The notes under the pieces were generated by a model. The model was not told the origin of the DNA. It worked only from the letters and a program-made list of their open reading frames with translations, and did not search any database. DNA of 64,000 nt from Bifidobacterium catulorum. GTDB lineage: Bacteria; Actinomycetota; Actinomycetes; Actinomycetales; Bifidobacteriaceae. A program made the position numbers and the translations under genes. Within the stretch, counting starts at the first letter, position 1. Each line of letters opens with the position of its first letter. The stretch lies in contig NZ_QFFN01000008.1 in the NCBI RefSeq assembly GCF_003129925.1, positions 23,624 to 87,623 on the forward strand. Direction: 5' to 3'. Positions 53,418 through 62,007 of the stretch are shown here, in pieces.

Positions 53418-54197
53418 ATGCCTATCGCCATTATCACCGGCGCAAGTTCCGGCCTTGGCCGGGCGTATATTGATGCGATCATCCGTGAGTGCCCGGAAAT
53501 CCGGGAGATCTGGGTAATCGCTCGCAGCAAAGGCAAACTCGAACGAATCGCCTCTGAATATCAGAGCGTTCGCATCGTGCCGGTTCCGCTCGATCTGACC
53601 GATTTGCGCAGCTTTGACGAACTGCGTGATAGGCTTGACGCCACCAAGCCGTTTATCCGTATGCTTGTCAGCAACGCGGGCATCGGTGCGAGCCGGCCGT
53701 TCGCTGATGAGAATCCGCAGCGCCTACTGCAGTTGGTGCAGCTCAACGTCATGGCGGCCACGATGGTCACGCGCCTATGCCTGCCGTACATGCAACGCGG
53801 GTCCATGATCTTGGAGACCGGCTCCATTCTCGGCGTCTCACCGGTGGGCAATCTGGCGGCATACAGTGCCAGCAAGTCCTATGTGCGCACCTTGTCTGTC
53901 GTGCTGCGGCAGGAACTCGAGCCGCGCGGCATTCATGTCACTGTGGTACAGCCAGGACTGATGGATACGCCGATGCTGTCGCGTGGTTCGAAGTCGTCCG
54001 CCGGTGCGGTCTCGGACGCGGGGCCGGGGAAACGGACGCTGCTGCCGGTACTAGATCCGCGTGACGTGGCGGTCGGTTCAATCCGTGCAGTCAAGCGGAA
54101 CAAGGCCATCTACCTGCCGCATCCGTTCAACAAGTTGCTCGCGTTTCTGGCCAAGATCCTGCCGATCACGTTTGGTGTATCGGTCGCGAACATGTGA
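53418..54197 (+). CDS. Short-chain dehydrogenase/reductase
   Basis: 259 residues. Classical SDR with TGASSGLGRAY (cofactor motif), LVSNAGIG, ETGSILG (catalytic Ser) and YSASKSYV (Tyr-x3-Lys), then VVQPGLMDTPM. ATG 53418 follows GGGAGGAG. The C-terminal ~45 residues include a hydrophobic stretch (KLLAFLAKILPITFGVSVA) that may contact the membrane. It is likely cotranscribed with the upstream oxidoreductase; substrate unknown. Confidence 0.92.
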   Translation: MPIAIITGASSGLGRAYIDAIIRECPEIREIWVIARSKGKLERIASEYQSVRIVPVPLDLTDLRSFDELRDRLDATKPFIRMLVSNAGIGASRPFADENPQRLLQLVQLNVMAATMVTRLCLPYMQRGSMILETGSILGVSPVGNLAAYSASKSYVRTLSVVLRQELEPRGIHVTVVQPGLMDTPMLSRGSKSSAGAVSDAGPGKRTLLPVLDPRDVAVGSIRAVKRNKAIYLPHPFNKLLAFLAKILPITFGVSVANM

Positions 54198-54287
54198 CCA
54201 TACGCTGATTGCCGCGGTTCGACGGCGTCGGTGAAGATGCTCGATGCGGCGTGAATGCCGGTTTGGGTGAAATCTACTGAGTGAGCT

Positions 54288-54968
54288 CTACTGAAATGAC
54301 AGCTGATGCTTTCGGACCTTCTTGAGGTAATTCTTTCTGAAATTTCCCAGTGGCCCGAAGAAGCGTTCACCGGTAGCGGTCTGTTCGTGGTTCTCGTACT
54401 TGAGCGCAGTCAGTTCGATAGTGCAGATGAAATCCGCCACTTGTGCGAGTCGGTAGTCGGTCGGTGAGCCTTTGCGGTAGACGATGGCCTGCTTCGAGAG
54501 TGCGTACTCCACCGCGCCGTGAATGGCCTGCGTGACGAGGCTCTGGCCGCCGTCGTAGTACACCTTGATGGCGTCGAAGCTCTGAAAGAGCGTCAGATGG
54601 TCGAACACGGTGTTGACGATATCGCGTTTGATGCGCGTTCCCAGCTGTTCCAAGGTTGCGTAATCCGCTTTCCGGTAGATCAATGTCACATACTGGGCAG
54701 GCAGCTTGCGCAGCGTGGACATGAAGTAGACGGGCAGTCGTTTGCGCTGGCTGATGCCGAGCCGCTGATAGTCGTCATGCCCGTTCAACAACGGGGAAGC
54801 ATGCATGGGGATATCCGACAGGCCGGCATTGCGGAGCAGTTGCTCGTATGCGGCGAACACGGGGATGACGGGATCGGATTGATCGTGGAACACCAGCGTC
54901 AGCGCGTAGTACTTGGGCTGGAATCCCTGTTTGCCGCTCTCGTCGGCGAAGATCGAGACGTCCGCCAT
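54288..54968 (-). CDS. DUF3800 family protein
   Basis: 226 residues from ATG 54968. The start ADVSIFADESGKQGF has the acidic D-E pair characteristic of DUF3800, an RNase H-like fold often found in defence or mobile contexts. Further on are VYYDGGQSLV and LAQVADFICTI..., where the Asp residues complete a likely active site. The reading frame continues upstream only through IS607-element sequence, so the ATG is the true start. No ribosome site precedes it, since the IS end lies within about 15 bases. Its native promoter may have been separated by the insertion. Confidence 0.85.
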   Translation of the reverse strand: MADVSIFADESGKQGFQPKYYALTLVFHDQSDPVIPVFAAYEQLLRNAGLSDIPMHASPLLNGHDDYQRLGISQRKRLPVYFMSTLRKLPAQYVTLIYRKADYATLEQLGTRIKRDIVNTVFDHLTLFQSFDAIKVYYDGGQSLVTQAIHGAVEYALSKQAIVYRKGSPTDYRLAQVADFICTIELTALKYENHEQTATGERFFGPLGNFRKNYLKKVRKHQLSFQ

Positions 54969-54982
54969 GATGCCGTTGCAAA

Positions 54983-56284
54983 CTAGTTTGTTTTGGTTTG
55001 CAGGACGGTCTTGCGATCGTCCGCTCCAAGTCTCACGCCGCTTGCGTGGCTGCTTGGTTCGCACTTCACCGGGGTCTGCGTTGCACGACGTGATGCGTCG
55101 TTCCGTCTTCCGTCCCCTCCATGCGCGTTTAGGGTCTCCGGGGCACTCCCGGCGACTTGGATGTTGATGGCCGCGTTCAGGTCGCGGTCGATCACGAGAC
55201 CGCAGGTCCCGCAATGGTAGGTGCGCTCGCCCAAGGAGAGTTTGGTTTTCACGCTCCCGCAGTTCGAGCACAGTTTCGAGCTTGGATGCCAACGGTCGAT
55301 CACATGCAGACGCGCGCCGGTGCGCATGGTCTTGTATTCGAGCTGGCGGCGCAGTTCCGCGAACGACGCGTCCTCGATGGCTTTGGCGAGCCGATGGTTT
55401 CTGACCATGCCCGCCACGTTCAGATCCTCGATGCTGATGTTCGAGTACGTGTCGGCGAGCCATGTGGTCAGTTTGTTCAACGTGTCGCGGCGCTGATTGG
55501 CGACACGCGCGTGCAGTCGGACGACTCGTTCCCGCGCGCGGGCGCGCCGATGCGAGCCGGGTTGTCTGCGGCTCAGCGAGCGTTGCGCCCGCTTAAGACG
55601 GCGTTCATTGGCCTTGAGCGTGTGCGGGTTGGCGATCGTGGTGCCGTCCGAGAGCGTCGCCAAGGATTTCACGCCCAGATCGACGCCCACCGCGCCGCCT
55701 TTTGGCGGACGTGTCGGCGTCCTGTCTTCGCGTTCGACGGTCAACGCCGCGTACCAGCGTCCCGCACGGCGGCTCACGGTCATACGCAGCACCCTCGCAC
55801 CGCCGACGCGTTCGGCGATGTTCTCCATGCAGTGCACGCGGCCGATGCGTGGCAGTCTCAACGCCTTCGAGTCACGGTCGATCAGCCCGAAACTCCCGGT
55901 CGTGTACGCGAATCTCGGCGTCGTCCTGTCCTTCGATTTGAACTTCGGGAAACCCATTCTGCGGCCCCTGCGTTGCCCCCCGCGGCTTTTCGACCAGTTC
56001 GACAATGCAGCCGCCAACGCCTCCAGCCCGCTGTTGTACGCCTCCTTGCTGTTCTCCCGCCACCACGGAGTCCCGTCCGAGTCCACGGCCAGCATGTCCT
56101 TGTTCACGTTCCACCAGCGGCGCAGCGCGTACAGCGACCACTCCGGCTTCTCCCTGGCCTCCAGCATTTCCTTGACGTGCGCCAATCCCGCGTTGTACGC
56201 GAAACGGGCCGCCCCCGCGTGCGACAACAGCAGACGTTCCTGCGCGGGCGTCGGGTCAAGCGCCACCTTGACCGCCTCAAGCAT
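54983..56284 (-). CDS. tnpB: TnpB RNA-guided endonuclease of IS607-type element
   Basis: 433 residues, full length and apparently active. The RuvC triad is present: Asp202 (VGVDLGVKSL), Glu286 (ISIEDLNV) and Asp366/368 (VIDRDLNAAINI). The zinc ribbon has Cys339, 342, 358 and 361 (CSNCG...CGTCG). The N-terminal OrfB helix-turn-helix region with RFAYNAGL is also intact. TnpB proteins cut DNA using an omega RNA read from the tnpB 3' end and element end, and help retain the transposon. The start overlaps the tnpA stop by 8 bases. The C-terminal ~55 residues beyond the RuvC domain are Ser/Arg-rich and overlap the likely omega RNA. Confidence 0.93.
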   Translation of the reverse strand: MLEAVKVALDPTPAQERLLLSHAGAARFAYNAGLAHVKEMLEAREKPEWSLYALRRWWNVNKDMLAVDSDGTPWWRENSKEAYNSGLEALAAALSNWSKSRGGQRRGRRMGFPKFKSKDRTTPRFAYTTGSFGLIDRDSKALRLPRIGRVHCMENIAERVGGARVLRMTVSRRAGRWYAALTVEREDRTPTRPPKGGAVGVDLGVKSLATLSDGTTIANPHTLKANERRLKRAQRSLSRRQPGSHRRARARERVVRLHARVANQRRDTLNKLTTWLADTYSNISIEDLNVAGMVRNHRLAKAIEDASFAELRRQLEYKTMRTGARLHVIDRWHPSSKLCSNCGSVKTKLSLGERTYHCGTCGLVIDRDLNAAINIQVAGSAPETLNAHGGDGRRNDASRRATQTPVKCEPSSHASGVRLGADDRKTVLQTKTN

Positions 56285-56852
56285 CCTGCGCCGCCTTCAA
56301 CGCGGCCCGGGCCTTGTTCTTCGCAGCGCGCCGACCGTATAGGCGTGCGCAGAACGAGGTCAGCACCTCGGTCATGTCACGCACCAGATCATCATCCAGC
56401 CCCGAGTCGTCCACGACAACGAGCCGACGCCCCTGTGCCTTCAGCGCGGATTCAACGAGTCCCGCGTTCATGCGCGCCAACCGGTCCCGATGCTCCACGA
56501 CGATCGTACCCACGGTCGGATCGGCGAGAATGCGGTTGAGTCTGCGCCGTTTGTCGTTCATGCCCGAACCGGTCTCCATGACCACCTGGATGTCGGTCGC
56601 GCCCATGCCGATCGCGAACGACTTCAACCGATCCGCCTGTCGTTGCAGATCGGCCTTCCGGTCGGACGATGACACCCGCGCATAGCAGACGACGCGAGAG
56701 CCAGCGGAGATGTCGGTCTTCTCGTATTTCGGGTCATGGATGAGCCACACGCTGCCCGAACGCTCGAACGGAACGGGCATGCGGTTCTCACGACACCACT
56801 TCCACATCGTCTGCTCGTTACCCTCACGGGCCTCCCACTCCTTCGCGCGCAT
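56277..56852 (-). CDS. tnpA: IS607 family serine recombinase
   Basis: About 191 residues from ATG 56852 (a TTG two codons earlier is possible). An N-terminal MerR-like DNA-binding helix region (MRAKEWEAREGNEQTMWKW...) precedes the small serine recombinase domain. The nucleophile is Ser61 in YARVSSSDRK, followed by METGSGMNDKRRRLNRIL, VEHRDRLAR and the C-terminal TSFCARLYG typical of IS607 transposases. It catalyses excision and insertion with little target specificity. Confidence 0.93.
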   Translation of the reverse strand: MRAKEWEAREGNEQTMWKWCRENRMPVPFERSGSVWLIHDPKYEKTDISAGSRVVCYARVSSSDRKADLQRQADRLKSFAIGMGATDIQVVMETGSGMNDKRRRLNRILADPTVGTIVVEHRDRLARMNAGLVESALKAQGRRLVVVDDSGLDDDLVRDMTEVLTSFCARLYGRRAAKNKARAALKAAQDA

Positions 56853-56918
56853 GAACAAATCATGTCACGGTGAAACAGAGCAAAGCAAGTAAAAACCATA
56901 ACAGCTGACAACCCCTTG

Positions 56919-57018
56919 AAAAATAAAAAATGCCGGGGGCTCCCCCGGCTCTTGGAAGTCTCACATTGCTGCGGACCTGTGTGTGCCACAGATTACCGGA
57001 AGACGTCGTGATTTGCAA
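56919..57018 (-). ncRNA. Promoter-terminator unit: candidate short RNA or leader attenuator
   Basis: On the minus strand TTGCAA (57018-57013) and TAATCT (56995-56990) are spaced by exactly 17 bases, an excellent sigma-70 promoter. About 60 bases downstream lies a perfect terminator (GCCGGGGG-AG-CCCCCGGC, 56949-56932) with ATTTTTTATTTTT. The predicted RNA runs from about 56983 to 56920. It could be a stand-alone small RNA, or the leader of the DUF3800 gene before the IS607 insertion split them. Confidence 0.6.
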
Positions 57019-57095
57019 TGACGGTTGGACAGGATGTCGTCATGGCCGCGCCGGAACGGGGCTCCTGCGCTGTTGGTGCGGATTGTGGTGGGATG

Positions 57096-57143
57096 TTGAC
57101 GCGAGTATGAAATCATACTATTCTGTGAGTATGATTTCATACT
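57096..57143 (+). promoter_or_regulatory. marR-type promoter with two overlapping operators
   Basis: TTGACG (57096-57101) and TATTCT (57119-57124) are separated by 17 bases. The perfect palindrome AGTATGAAATCATACT (57104-57119) fills the spacer, and a second one, AGTATGATTTCATACT (57128-57143), covers the predicted transcription start. Binding to either would block RNA polymerase, so autorepression by the MarR protein is likely. Confidence 0.85.
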
Positions 57144-57168
57144 CGAAATATGAGTGGAAGGCGTGATC

Positions 57169-57618
57169 GTGGAATTCAGGCAGAACGAGACCTTGCGGGA
57201 GTTCGATCGGCTGAACCGGCAGATCGACGGGCTTTACCATGAGATAGCCGTCGCTCGCGGGTTGTCCGACAGCGCATACGGCATCCTGCAGGCGATGCTG
57301 GTTCTGGGGGAGGGATGCACCCAGATCGCCGTGTGCCGGTATGCGTGCCTGAACAAGCAGACGGTGAACTCGTCCGTCAGAAGGATGGTGCAGGACGGTC
57401 TGATCGAACTGCGCCAAGGTGGGGGCCGGGAGATGCGTATGCATCTGACCGCGCGGGGCGAGCGCGTGATGCGCGAGCAGGTGCTGCCGGTCGAACGCGC
57501 CGAGAGCGAAGTGTTCGACGAGATGCCGATCGAGGACCGACAAGCGATACTGCGACTGGTGAATCACTATCTTGATTCCTTCCGCCGCAAGATCAAGAAG
57601 TTGGAGGAAGCGCGTTGA
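57169..57618 (+). CDS. MarR family transcriptional regulator
   Basis: About 149 residues. Winged helix with LSDSAYGILQAMLVLGEGCT, QIAVCRYACLNKQTVNSSVR (recognition helix) and the wing QGGGREMRMHLT, then a C-terminal dimer helix. GTG 57169 is seven bases after GGAAGG; earlier in-frame GTGs at 57154 and 57163 have poor spacing. It forms an operon with the membrane protein gene that overlaps its stop codon, and its promoter carries two perfect palindromes. Confidence 0.9.
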   Translation: MEFRQNETLREFDRLNRQIDGLYHEIAVARGLSDSAYGILQAMLVLGEGCTQIAVCRYACLNKQTVNSSVRRMVQDGLIELRQGGGREMRMHLTARGERVMREQVLPVERAESEVFDEMPIEDRQAILRLVNHYLDSFRRKIKKLEEAR

Positions 57619-58301
57619 TTCACCGGATGCTGAACACGATCGGGCTGGGAGTGCTCGGCGTCGATCCCATTACCGCCGTGTACATGATGTCGATGAGACT
57701 GCGCGGGGAGGGTAAGTCTCGCATCACGTTGTTCTTCCTGTCCTTCGCGGTCTCCACGATCCTTGTCGGCACGGTGTTTGCGGCGTCGATGGGAGCTGCG
57801 GCGGCTGACGCTCTGCAAAGCATCCTGCCTGATGACGACAGCCGGTTCTGGGCGATCGCGGAATTCGCCGTATCCATCGTCATCCTGATATGGGTGGCGA
57901 AGAGGGTCTTCGCCGGCCCCAAGCGCGAGAAGAAACAACCGCGGGAGGCTGTCCGCAGAGGCGTGTTGGGGCATGTCGCCGTGGGTTTCGTGTTCGCGGT
58001 CACCTCGTTTACCGACCCCACGTTCTACGCGGTGATGCTTATCGGCGGAGAATCGCGCAGCGTCGTCACGGCCGCGCTGCTGCTGGCCCTATGGTTCGTG
58101 GTCAGTCAATGCTTGGCGATGGTCGTGTACGCCGCCATCCAATGCAATCGCCTCGACGCGCTCGCCGCCAGACTGGACGAGTGGAAGGAGCGGAACCTGA
58201 CGATGTTCAACCGCGTGCTGCACGGCGTGATGATTGGTATTGCCATCCTGCTGGCCGCTGACGCGACGGCCTACCTGTCCACCGGCGGCTATCTCCTGTA
58301 A
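57615..58301 (+). CDS. Six-TM membrane protein of unknown function
   Basis: 228 residues, TTG start overlapping the marR stop (TTGA), so translation is coupled. About six hydrophobic segments occur in two sets of three, separated by a Lys/Arg-rich loop (KRVFAGPKREKKQPREAVRR), recalling LysE/GAP-type small exporters. The N-terminal LGVLGVDPITAVYMMSMRLR and mid-protein FAVTSFTDPTFYAVML form a repeated Asp-Pro motif. Being controlled by MarR, it may export a small molecule or antimicrobial; no substrate can be read. Confidence 0.8.
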   Translation: MIHRMLNTIGLGVLGVDPITAVYMMSMRLRGEGKSRITLFFLSFAVSTILVGTVFAASMGAAAADALQSILPDDDSRFWAIAEFAVSIVILIWVAKRVFAGPKREKKQPREAVRRGVLGHVAVGFVFAVTSFTDPTFYAVMLIGGESRSVVTAALLLALWFVVSQCLAMVVYAAIQCNRLDALAARLDEWKERNLTMFNRVLHGVMIGIAILLAADATAYLSTGGYLL

Positions 58302-58361
58302 CTGGTGTCAGGCCTCCGTCATTGCGCCGGACGGGATCGGTATTCGCGCTTTCGGACAATG

Positions 58362-58394
58362 AAAAAGCCCTTTTCCTTTGGGTGGGAAAAGGGC
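58362..58394 (-). terminator. Terminator of tRNA-Ser
   Basis: GCCCTTTTCC pairs perfectly with GGAAAAGGGC around an 8-base loop and is followed by TTTTT on the minus strand, directly after the tRNA 3' end. Confidence 0.9.
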
Positions 58395-58396
58395 GA

Positions 58397-58484
58397 TGGC
58401 GGAGGATACGAGATTCGAACTCGTGAGGGCTTGCACCCAACACGCTTTCCAAGCGTGCGCCATAGACCACTAGGCGAATCCTCC
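58397..58484 (-). tRNA. tRNA-Ser (anticodon GGA), CCA encoded
   Basis: 88 bases including CCA. Acceptor GGAGGAT/ATCCTCC, anticodon loop TTGGAAA (anticodon GGA), the long variable arm typical of class II tRNA (TTGGGTGCAAGCCCTC) and T-arm ACGAG-TTCGAAT-CTCGT are present. Confidence 0.95.
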
Positions 58485-58776
58485 ACTGCACAAAATCCAT
58501 CGTAATCGATGAATTCAGGCAACTCGAATAGGATAGCATGCGGCGTTAAAAATGCCAACACGATGGTTTTCGGCGTGTCGTATTCGGGCGCGTATTCGGG
58601 TATGTAGTTGTCTGCGTGGCCGGATGGCGGTTCGCGCCGTACCGCCCGGCAATGCGCGAACCGCGAACGGCATCAACCCGCCATAGTCGTCATGTGCCTG
58701 CCGTATGCCTACCATGCCTACCGTATGATCGCTGAAGTCGTATGCTCGCCGCGGTCCTCTTGCCGACCGCAGCCCT

Positions 58777-59979
58777 CTACCGCAGTTCCCGGTTTGCCAG
58801 CGACAGCGCCTCCTCGTAGCTTGGGCATTCCGGTTCGCCTCCGAGGTTCCCGCCGGCGCGTTCTACGGCCAGCGCCGACGCCGCATTGGCCACGCGCACC
58901 GCATCCACCAGCGGGACTCCACGAGCCAGCATGGCGCACAGCGCACCGGTGTGGCAACTGCCGGCCGACTGCATATGCACCGCCTTCACGGCATGTCCCG
59001 GCACATGCACGGGTCCGCTCTCCGCGCGCTCGGGCTCCCAGACCCATGCGCCTGCCGCCCCCGTACGCACGACCAGCGGCGCCTTGAGTATCTCGCCCAC
59101 CATCGCGCACAGTTCCGGCATCGCCGCGTCCGTGTTGCCGTTCACGGTGATCGGCTCGGGTTCGGTGATCGGCGCGCCCAGCCGGTGGGCGATGATGCGC
59201 GCCTCCTGCTTGTTGCACGACCATATGGGCCTGTCGAGCACCAGCGTCTCCAACAGCGACTCGTTCACATGCTGCATCAGAGCACCCGTGGGATTGAACA
59301 CCATCTGATAACGCCGACGTCCTGTAGCGCCAGTGTCGGTGTCGGTGTCAGTGTCAGTGCCGGTGCCGGTGCCGCCGTCTGAACCACCGCCGATACCGGA
59401 GTCGCCGACACCATCACCCATGAGACCGAGACCCAACGCCTCGTTCGGGTAATCATGCCAATGCTCGTCCTCGCGGCGCAGGAACGCATACACCGCGCTC
59501 GCCGTACGGTTCGTCAACGTATTGCCGCTGATGTGCACCACGTCGTGCGATTCCGGCCGTATCATATCGAACGCGTCGGGATTGCCGTGCGCCTCCGCCC
59601 CGAACGTGGCGATCATGGTCTTGCGTCGGCCGCCGTCGCTGAGCATCACGCGGAATCCAGAATCCTCGTCCAGTCGGTCCAGTCCCGTGTGTGTTATGCC
59701 TTCGGTCGTCATCGCCTCGCGGATGATCGACCCCCACACACCGTTGCCTACGATGCCCGCATGTTCGGCCGCCGCGCCCATGCGGCTTGCGGCCTTGAGC
59801 ATCGCGAACCCTCCGCCGACGCCGATGTCGTTCCGGTCGGCGAGCACGTAGCCGCCCGGATGAGGCATGGCGTTCACCCCCATGTTGATGGTCACGAAGA
59901 TTTCGCTCAGTGAGATTACCGAGCCGGTCGTCTCGTTCGGCTGCGGCGCCGGATGGGATGGGTTGGTCGGATGGGACAT
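58777..59979 (-). CDS. PfkB-family carbohydrate kinase-like protein lacking the catalytic aspartate
   Basis: 400 residues, ATG 59979 with AAAGGAGG six bases upstream. The ribokinase fold is clear: GGGFAMLKAASRMGA at the N-terminus (substrate lid), VGNGVWG, the NxxE metal motif CNKQEA (Asn256-Glu259) and VVRTGAAGAWVW. The C-terminal signature normally reads (D)T.GAGD, with the last Asp as catalytic base, but here it reads MQSAGSCHTGAL, with Ser341 in the Asp position. An Asp/Thr/Gly repeat of ~30 residues lies around 195-220 (GTGTGTDTDTDTDT). It may be inactive, or may use another residue. Confidence 0.85.
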   Translation of the reverse strand: MSHPTNPSHPAPQPNETTGSVISLSEIFVTINMGVNAMPHPGGYVLADRNDIGVGGGFAMLKAASRMGAAAEHAGIVGNGVWGSIIREAMTTEGITHTGLDRLDEDSGFRVMLSDGGRRKTMIATFGAEAHGNPDAFDMIRPESHDVVHISGNTLTNRTASAVYAFLRREDEHWHDYPNEALGLGLMGDGVGDSGIGGGSDGGTGTGTDTDTDTDTGATGRRRYQMVFNPTGALMQHVNESLLETLVLDRPIWSCNKQEARIIAHRLGAPITEPEPITVNGNTDAAMPELCAMVGEILKAPLVVRTGAAGAWVWEPERAESGPVHVPGHAVKAVHMQSAGSCHTGALCAMLARGVPLVDAVRVANAASALAVERAGGNLGGEPECPSYEEALSLANRELR

Positions 59980-60634
59980 GATTTCCTCCTTTGGATCGTC
60001 AGGCGCGGGTGATGTTCTTGGCTGGTTTCCTTCCGTCGTGGTCGTTGGGTTTGCCGGCGTCATGTCGTTCGCTCCATTTCACGCCGGATTGCGCGCGTGT
60101 TCTGCGGTCATCGGTTTCCTGATCGCGCATCGTTGCGCGTCATGTCTATCCGATGTCGGGCGGTCGCCGCCGCGGAACCGTGCGATGGGGAGTGTAGGAA
60201 CGGCCTCTATGACGTGTCTGTGATTTCCTTCGCCTGTCTTGATTCTATCGTCGGAGCCCCCGAAGTCAATCAACATCGGGGATGATTGTGGCGGATTGCT
60301 CTCAGAGTCGTTTTCTCTTCAGTAACGGATTGCCCCGGGCGGTGGATTGCTGGAACGGACGAATCGCCCTGGGCTGCGAATCGCGCTGGGCTGCGAATCG
60401 CCCGCAGAGGAGCCTATATGCGTACGGGGGCCTTCGGACGACCGTCCGCTGCGGACCTACGCCGGACCTACACCGGCCATATCCCGGTCATATTCCGGCC
60501 GTCCGCCGACCACACTGTGACCGCGCACGTGAAGTTCCCCCTCATTGCTCGTTCCCGGGCTCCGACGCTACTATCATGGCAACCGTGGGGCTTCGCCGAG
60601 GTGGGGCCGAAGTGTGTCAAGAAAGGTATTTGCA
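59980..60634. other. Gene-free stretch between the PfkB-like gene and ugd
   Basis: 655 bases without a credible gene. It holds a 16-bp direct repeat CTGGGCTGCGAATCGC (60369-60384 and 60386-60401) and general GC-rich sequence. The promoters of the two divergent genes must be here but no strong boxes stand out. Confidence 0.6.
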
Positions 60635-61879
60635 ATGAAGATCGCCGTTGCCGGAACCGGCTATGTCGGCCTGTCCGTGGCGTTGCTGCTGTCGCAGCAC
60701 AATGAGGTGCACGCGCTCGATATCATTCCCGAGAAGGTGGAGCTGCTCAACAACGGGAAGAGCCCGATCGTAGACAAGGAGATTACGGAGTTCCTGGACG
60801 GCAACACCTCGGGGGAGCGGCCGCTGAACTTCACCGCCACGCTCGACGCCAAGCAGGCGTACTCCGGTGCCGAGTTCGCCGTGGTGGCCACGCCGACGAA
60901 CTACGATCCCCACAAGAACTATTTCGACACGTCGAGCGTGGAGGCCGCGATCGCCGCGATCCGCGAGGTCGATCCGACGGCGTGGATCGTCATCAAGTCC
61001 ACGATTCCGGTCGGCTACACGCAGCAGCTGCGCGAGAAGCTCGGCGACAGGCGCATCCTCTTCTCCCCGGAGTTCCTGCGTGAGGGTCATGCCCTCTACG
61101 ACAACCTGCACCCGTCGCGCATCGTCGCGGGCGCCCCGCAGGACGATCCGGAGGCCGTCGCCGCCGCGAAGACGTTCGTGGGTCTGCTTGCCCAGGGTGC
61201 CGCCGAGGGTGAGGCCGGGCGCACGAACCCCGACGGCTCCAAGGGCATTCCGGAGCTGGTGGTCGGCACCACGGAGGCCGAGGCCATCAAGCTGTTCGCC
61301 AACACGTATCTGGCGCTGCGCGTCGCCTACTTCAACGAGCTCGACACCTATGCCGAAAGCCGCGGCCTCTCCACCCGCGAGATCATCGACGGCGTCTGCC
61401 TCGACCCGCGCATCCGCAACGATTACAACAACCCGAGCTTCGGCTACGGCGGCTACTGCCTGCCGAAGGACACGAAGCAGCTGCTCGCCAACTATTCCGA
61501 CGTGCCGCAGAACCTCATCGGCGCCATCGTGGAGGCGAACCGCACGCGCAAGGACTTCGTCGCCACCGAGATCGAGGAACTCGTCAAGGGCATCAAGAAG
61601 CCGGTCGTCGGCGTCTACCGCCTGACCATGAAGTCCGGTTCCGACAACTTCCGCCAGTCCGCCATCCAGGGCGTGATGAAGCGCATCAAGTCCCGTGGCA
61701 TCGAGGTCGTCGTCTACGAGCCCACGCTTGACGCCCCCGACTTCTTCGGCAGCGAAGTCACCCATGACCTCGCGTCCTTCAAGCAGCGAGCCGATGTGAT
61801 CGTCGCCAACCGTTGGAACGCCGAGCTTTCCGACGTGGAAGGCAAGGTCTACACCCGAGACCTCTTCAAGCGCGACTGA
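60635..61879 (+). CDS. ugd: UDP-glucose 6-dehydrogenase
   Basis: 414 residues, ATG 60635 with AAGAAAGG upstream. NAD-binding [13 protein letters not shown], then [27 protein letters not shown], the active-site Cys275 in [15 protein letters not shown], and the C-terminal UDP-binding domain ([15 protein letters not shown]). It oxidises UDP-glucose to UDP-glucuronate for surface polysaccharides. It is a single gene with a terminator directly after; no polysaccharide cluster is seen on either side within the window. Confidence 0.96.
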   Translation: MKIAVAGTGYVGLSVALLLSQHNEVHALDIIPEKVELLNNGKSPIVDKEITEFLDGNTSGERPLNFTATLDAKQAYSGAEFAVVATPTNYDPHKNYFDTSSVEAAIAAIREVDPTAWIVIKSTIPVGYTQQLREKLGDRRILFSPEFLREGHALYDNLHPSRIVAGAPQDDPEAVAAAKTFVGLLAQGAAEGEAGRTNPDGSKGIPELVVGTTEAEAIKLFANTYLALRVAYFNELDTYAESRGLSTREIIDGVCLDPRIRNDYNNPSFGYGGYCLPKDTKQLLANYSDVPQNLIGAIVEANRTRKDFVATEIEELVKGIKKPVVGVYRLTMKSGSDNFRQSAIQGVMKRIKSRGIEVVVYEPTLDAPDFFGSEVTHDLASFKQRADVIVANRWNAELSDVEGKVYTRDLFKRD

Positions 61880-61929
61880 TCTGACTGACTGATTTATTGA
61901 CCAATCCGACCGTGCTAACCGGTCGATTC

Positions 61930-61960
61930 GGCCCCTTCCCGCAAGGCAAGGGGCCGTTTT
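61930..61960 (+). terminator. Terminator of ugd
   Basis: GGCCCCTT (61930-61937) pairs with AAGGGGCC (61948-61955) and is followed by GTTTT. Confidence 0.85.
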
Positions 61961-62007
61961 GCATGGTCGGACCGTCTCGTGGAATCGTCGCGTTGGGAGG
62001 CAGCGCC

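Larger units (their letters stand above)
54969..56910 (-). mobile_element. IS607-type insertion element (ends approximate)
   Basis: Contains a serine recombinase gene (tnpA) overlapping a tnpB gene, the IS607 arrangement. No terminal inverted repeats are expected for this family, so the exact ends cannot be fixed. The right end lies between the tnpB stop (54983) and the DUF3800 ATG (54968); the left end is between about 56860 and 56918. Both genes are intact. Confidence 0.8.
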
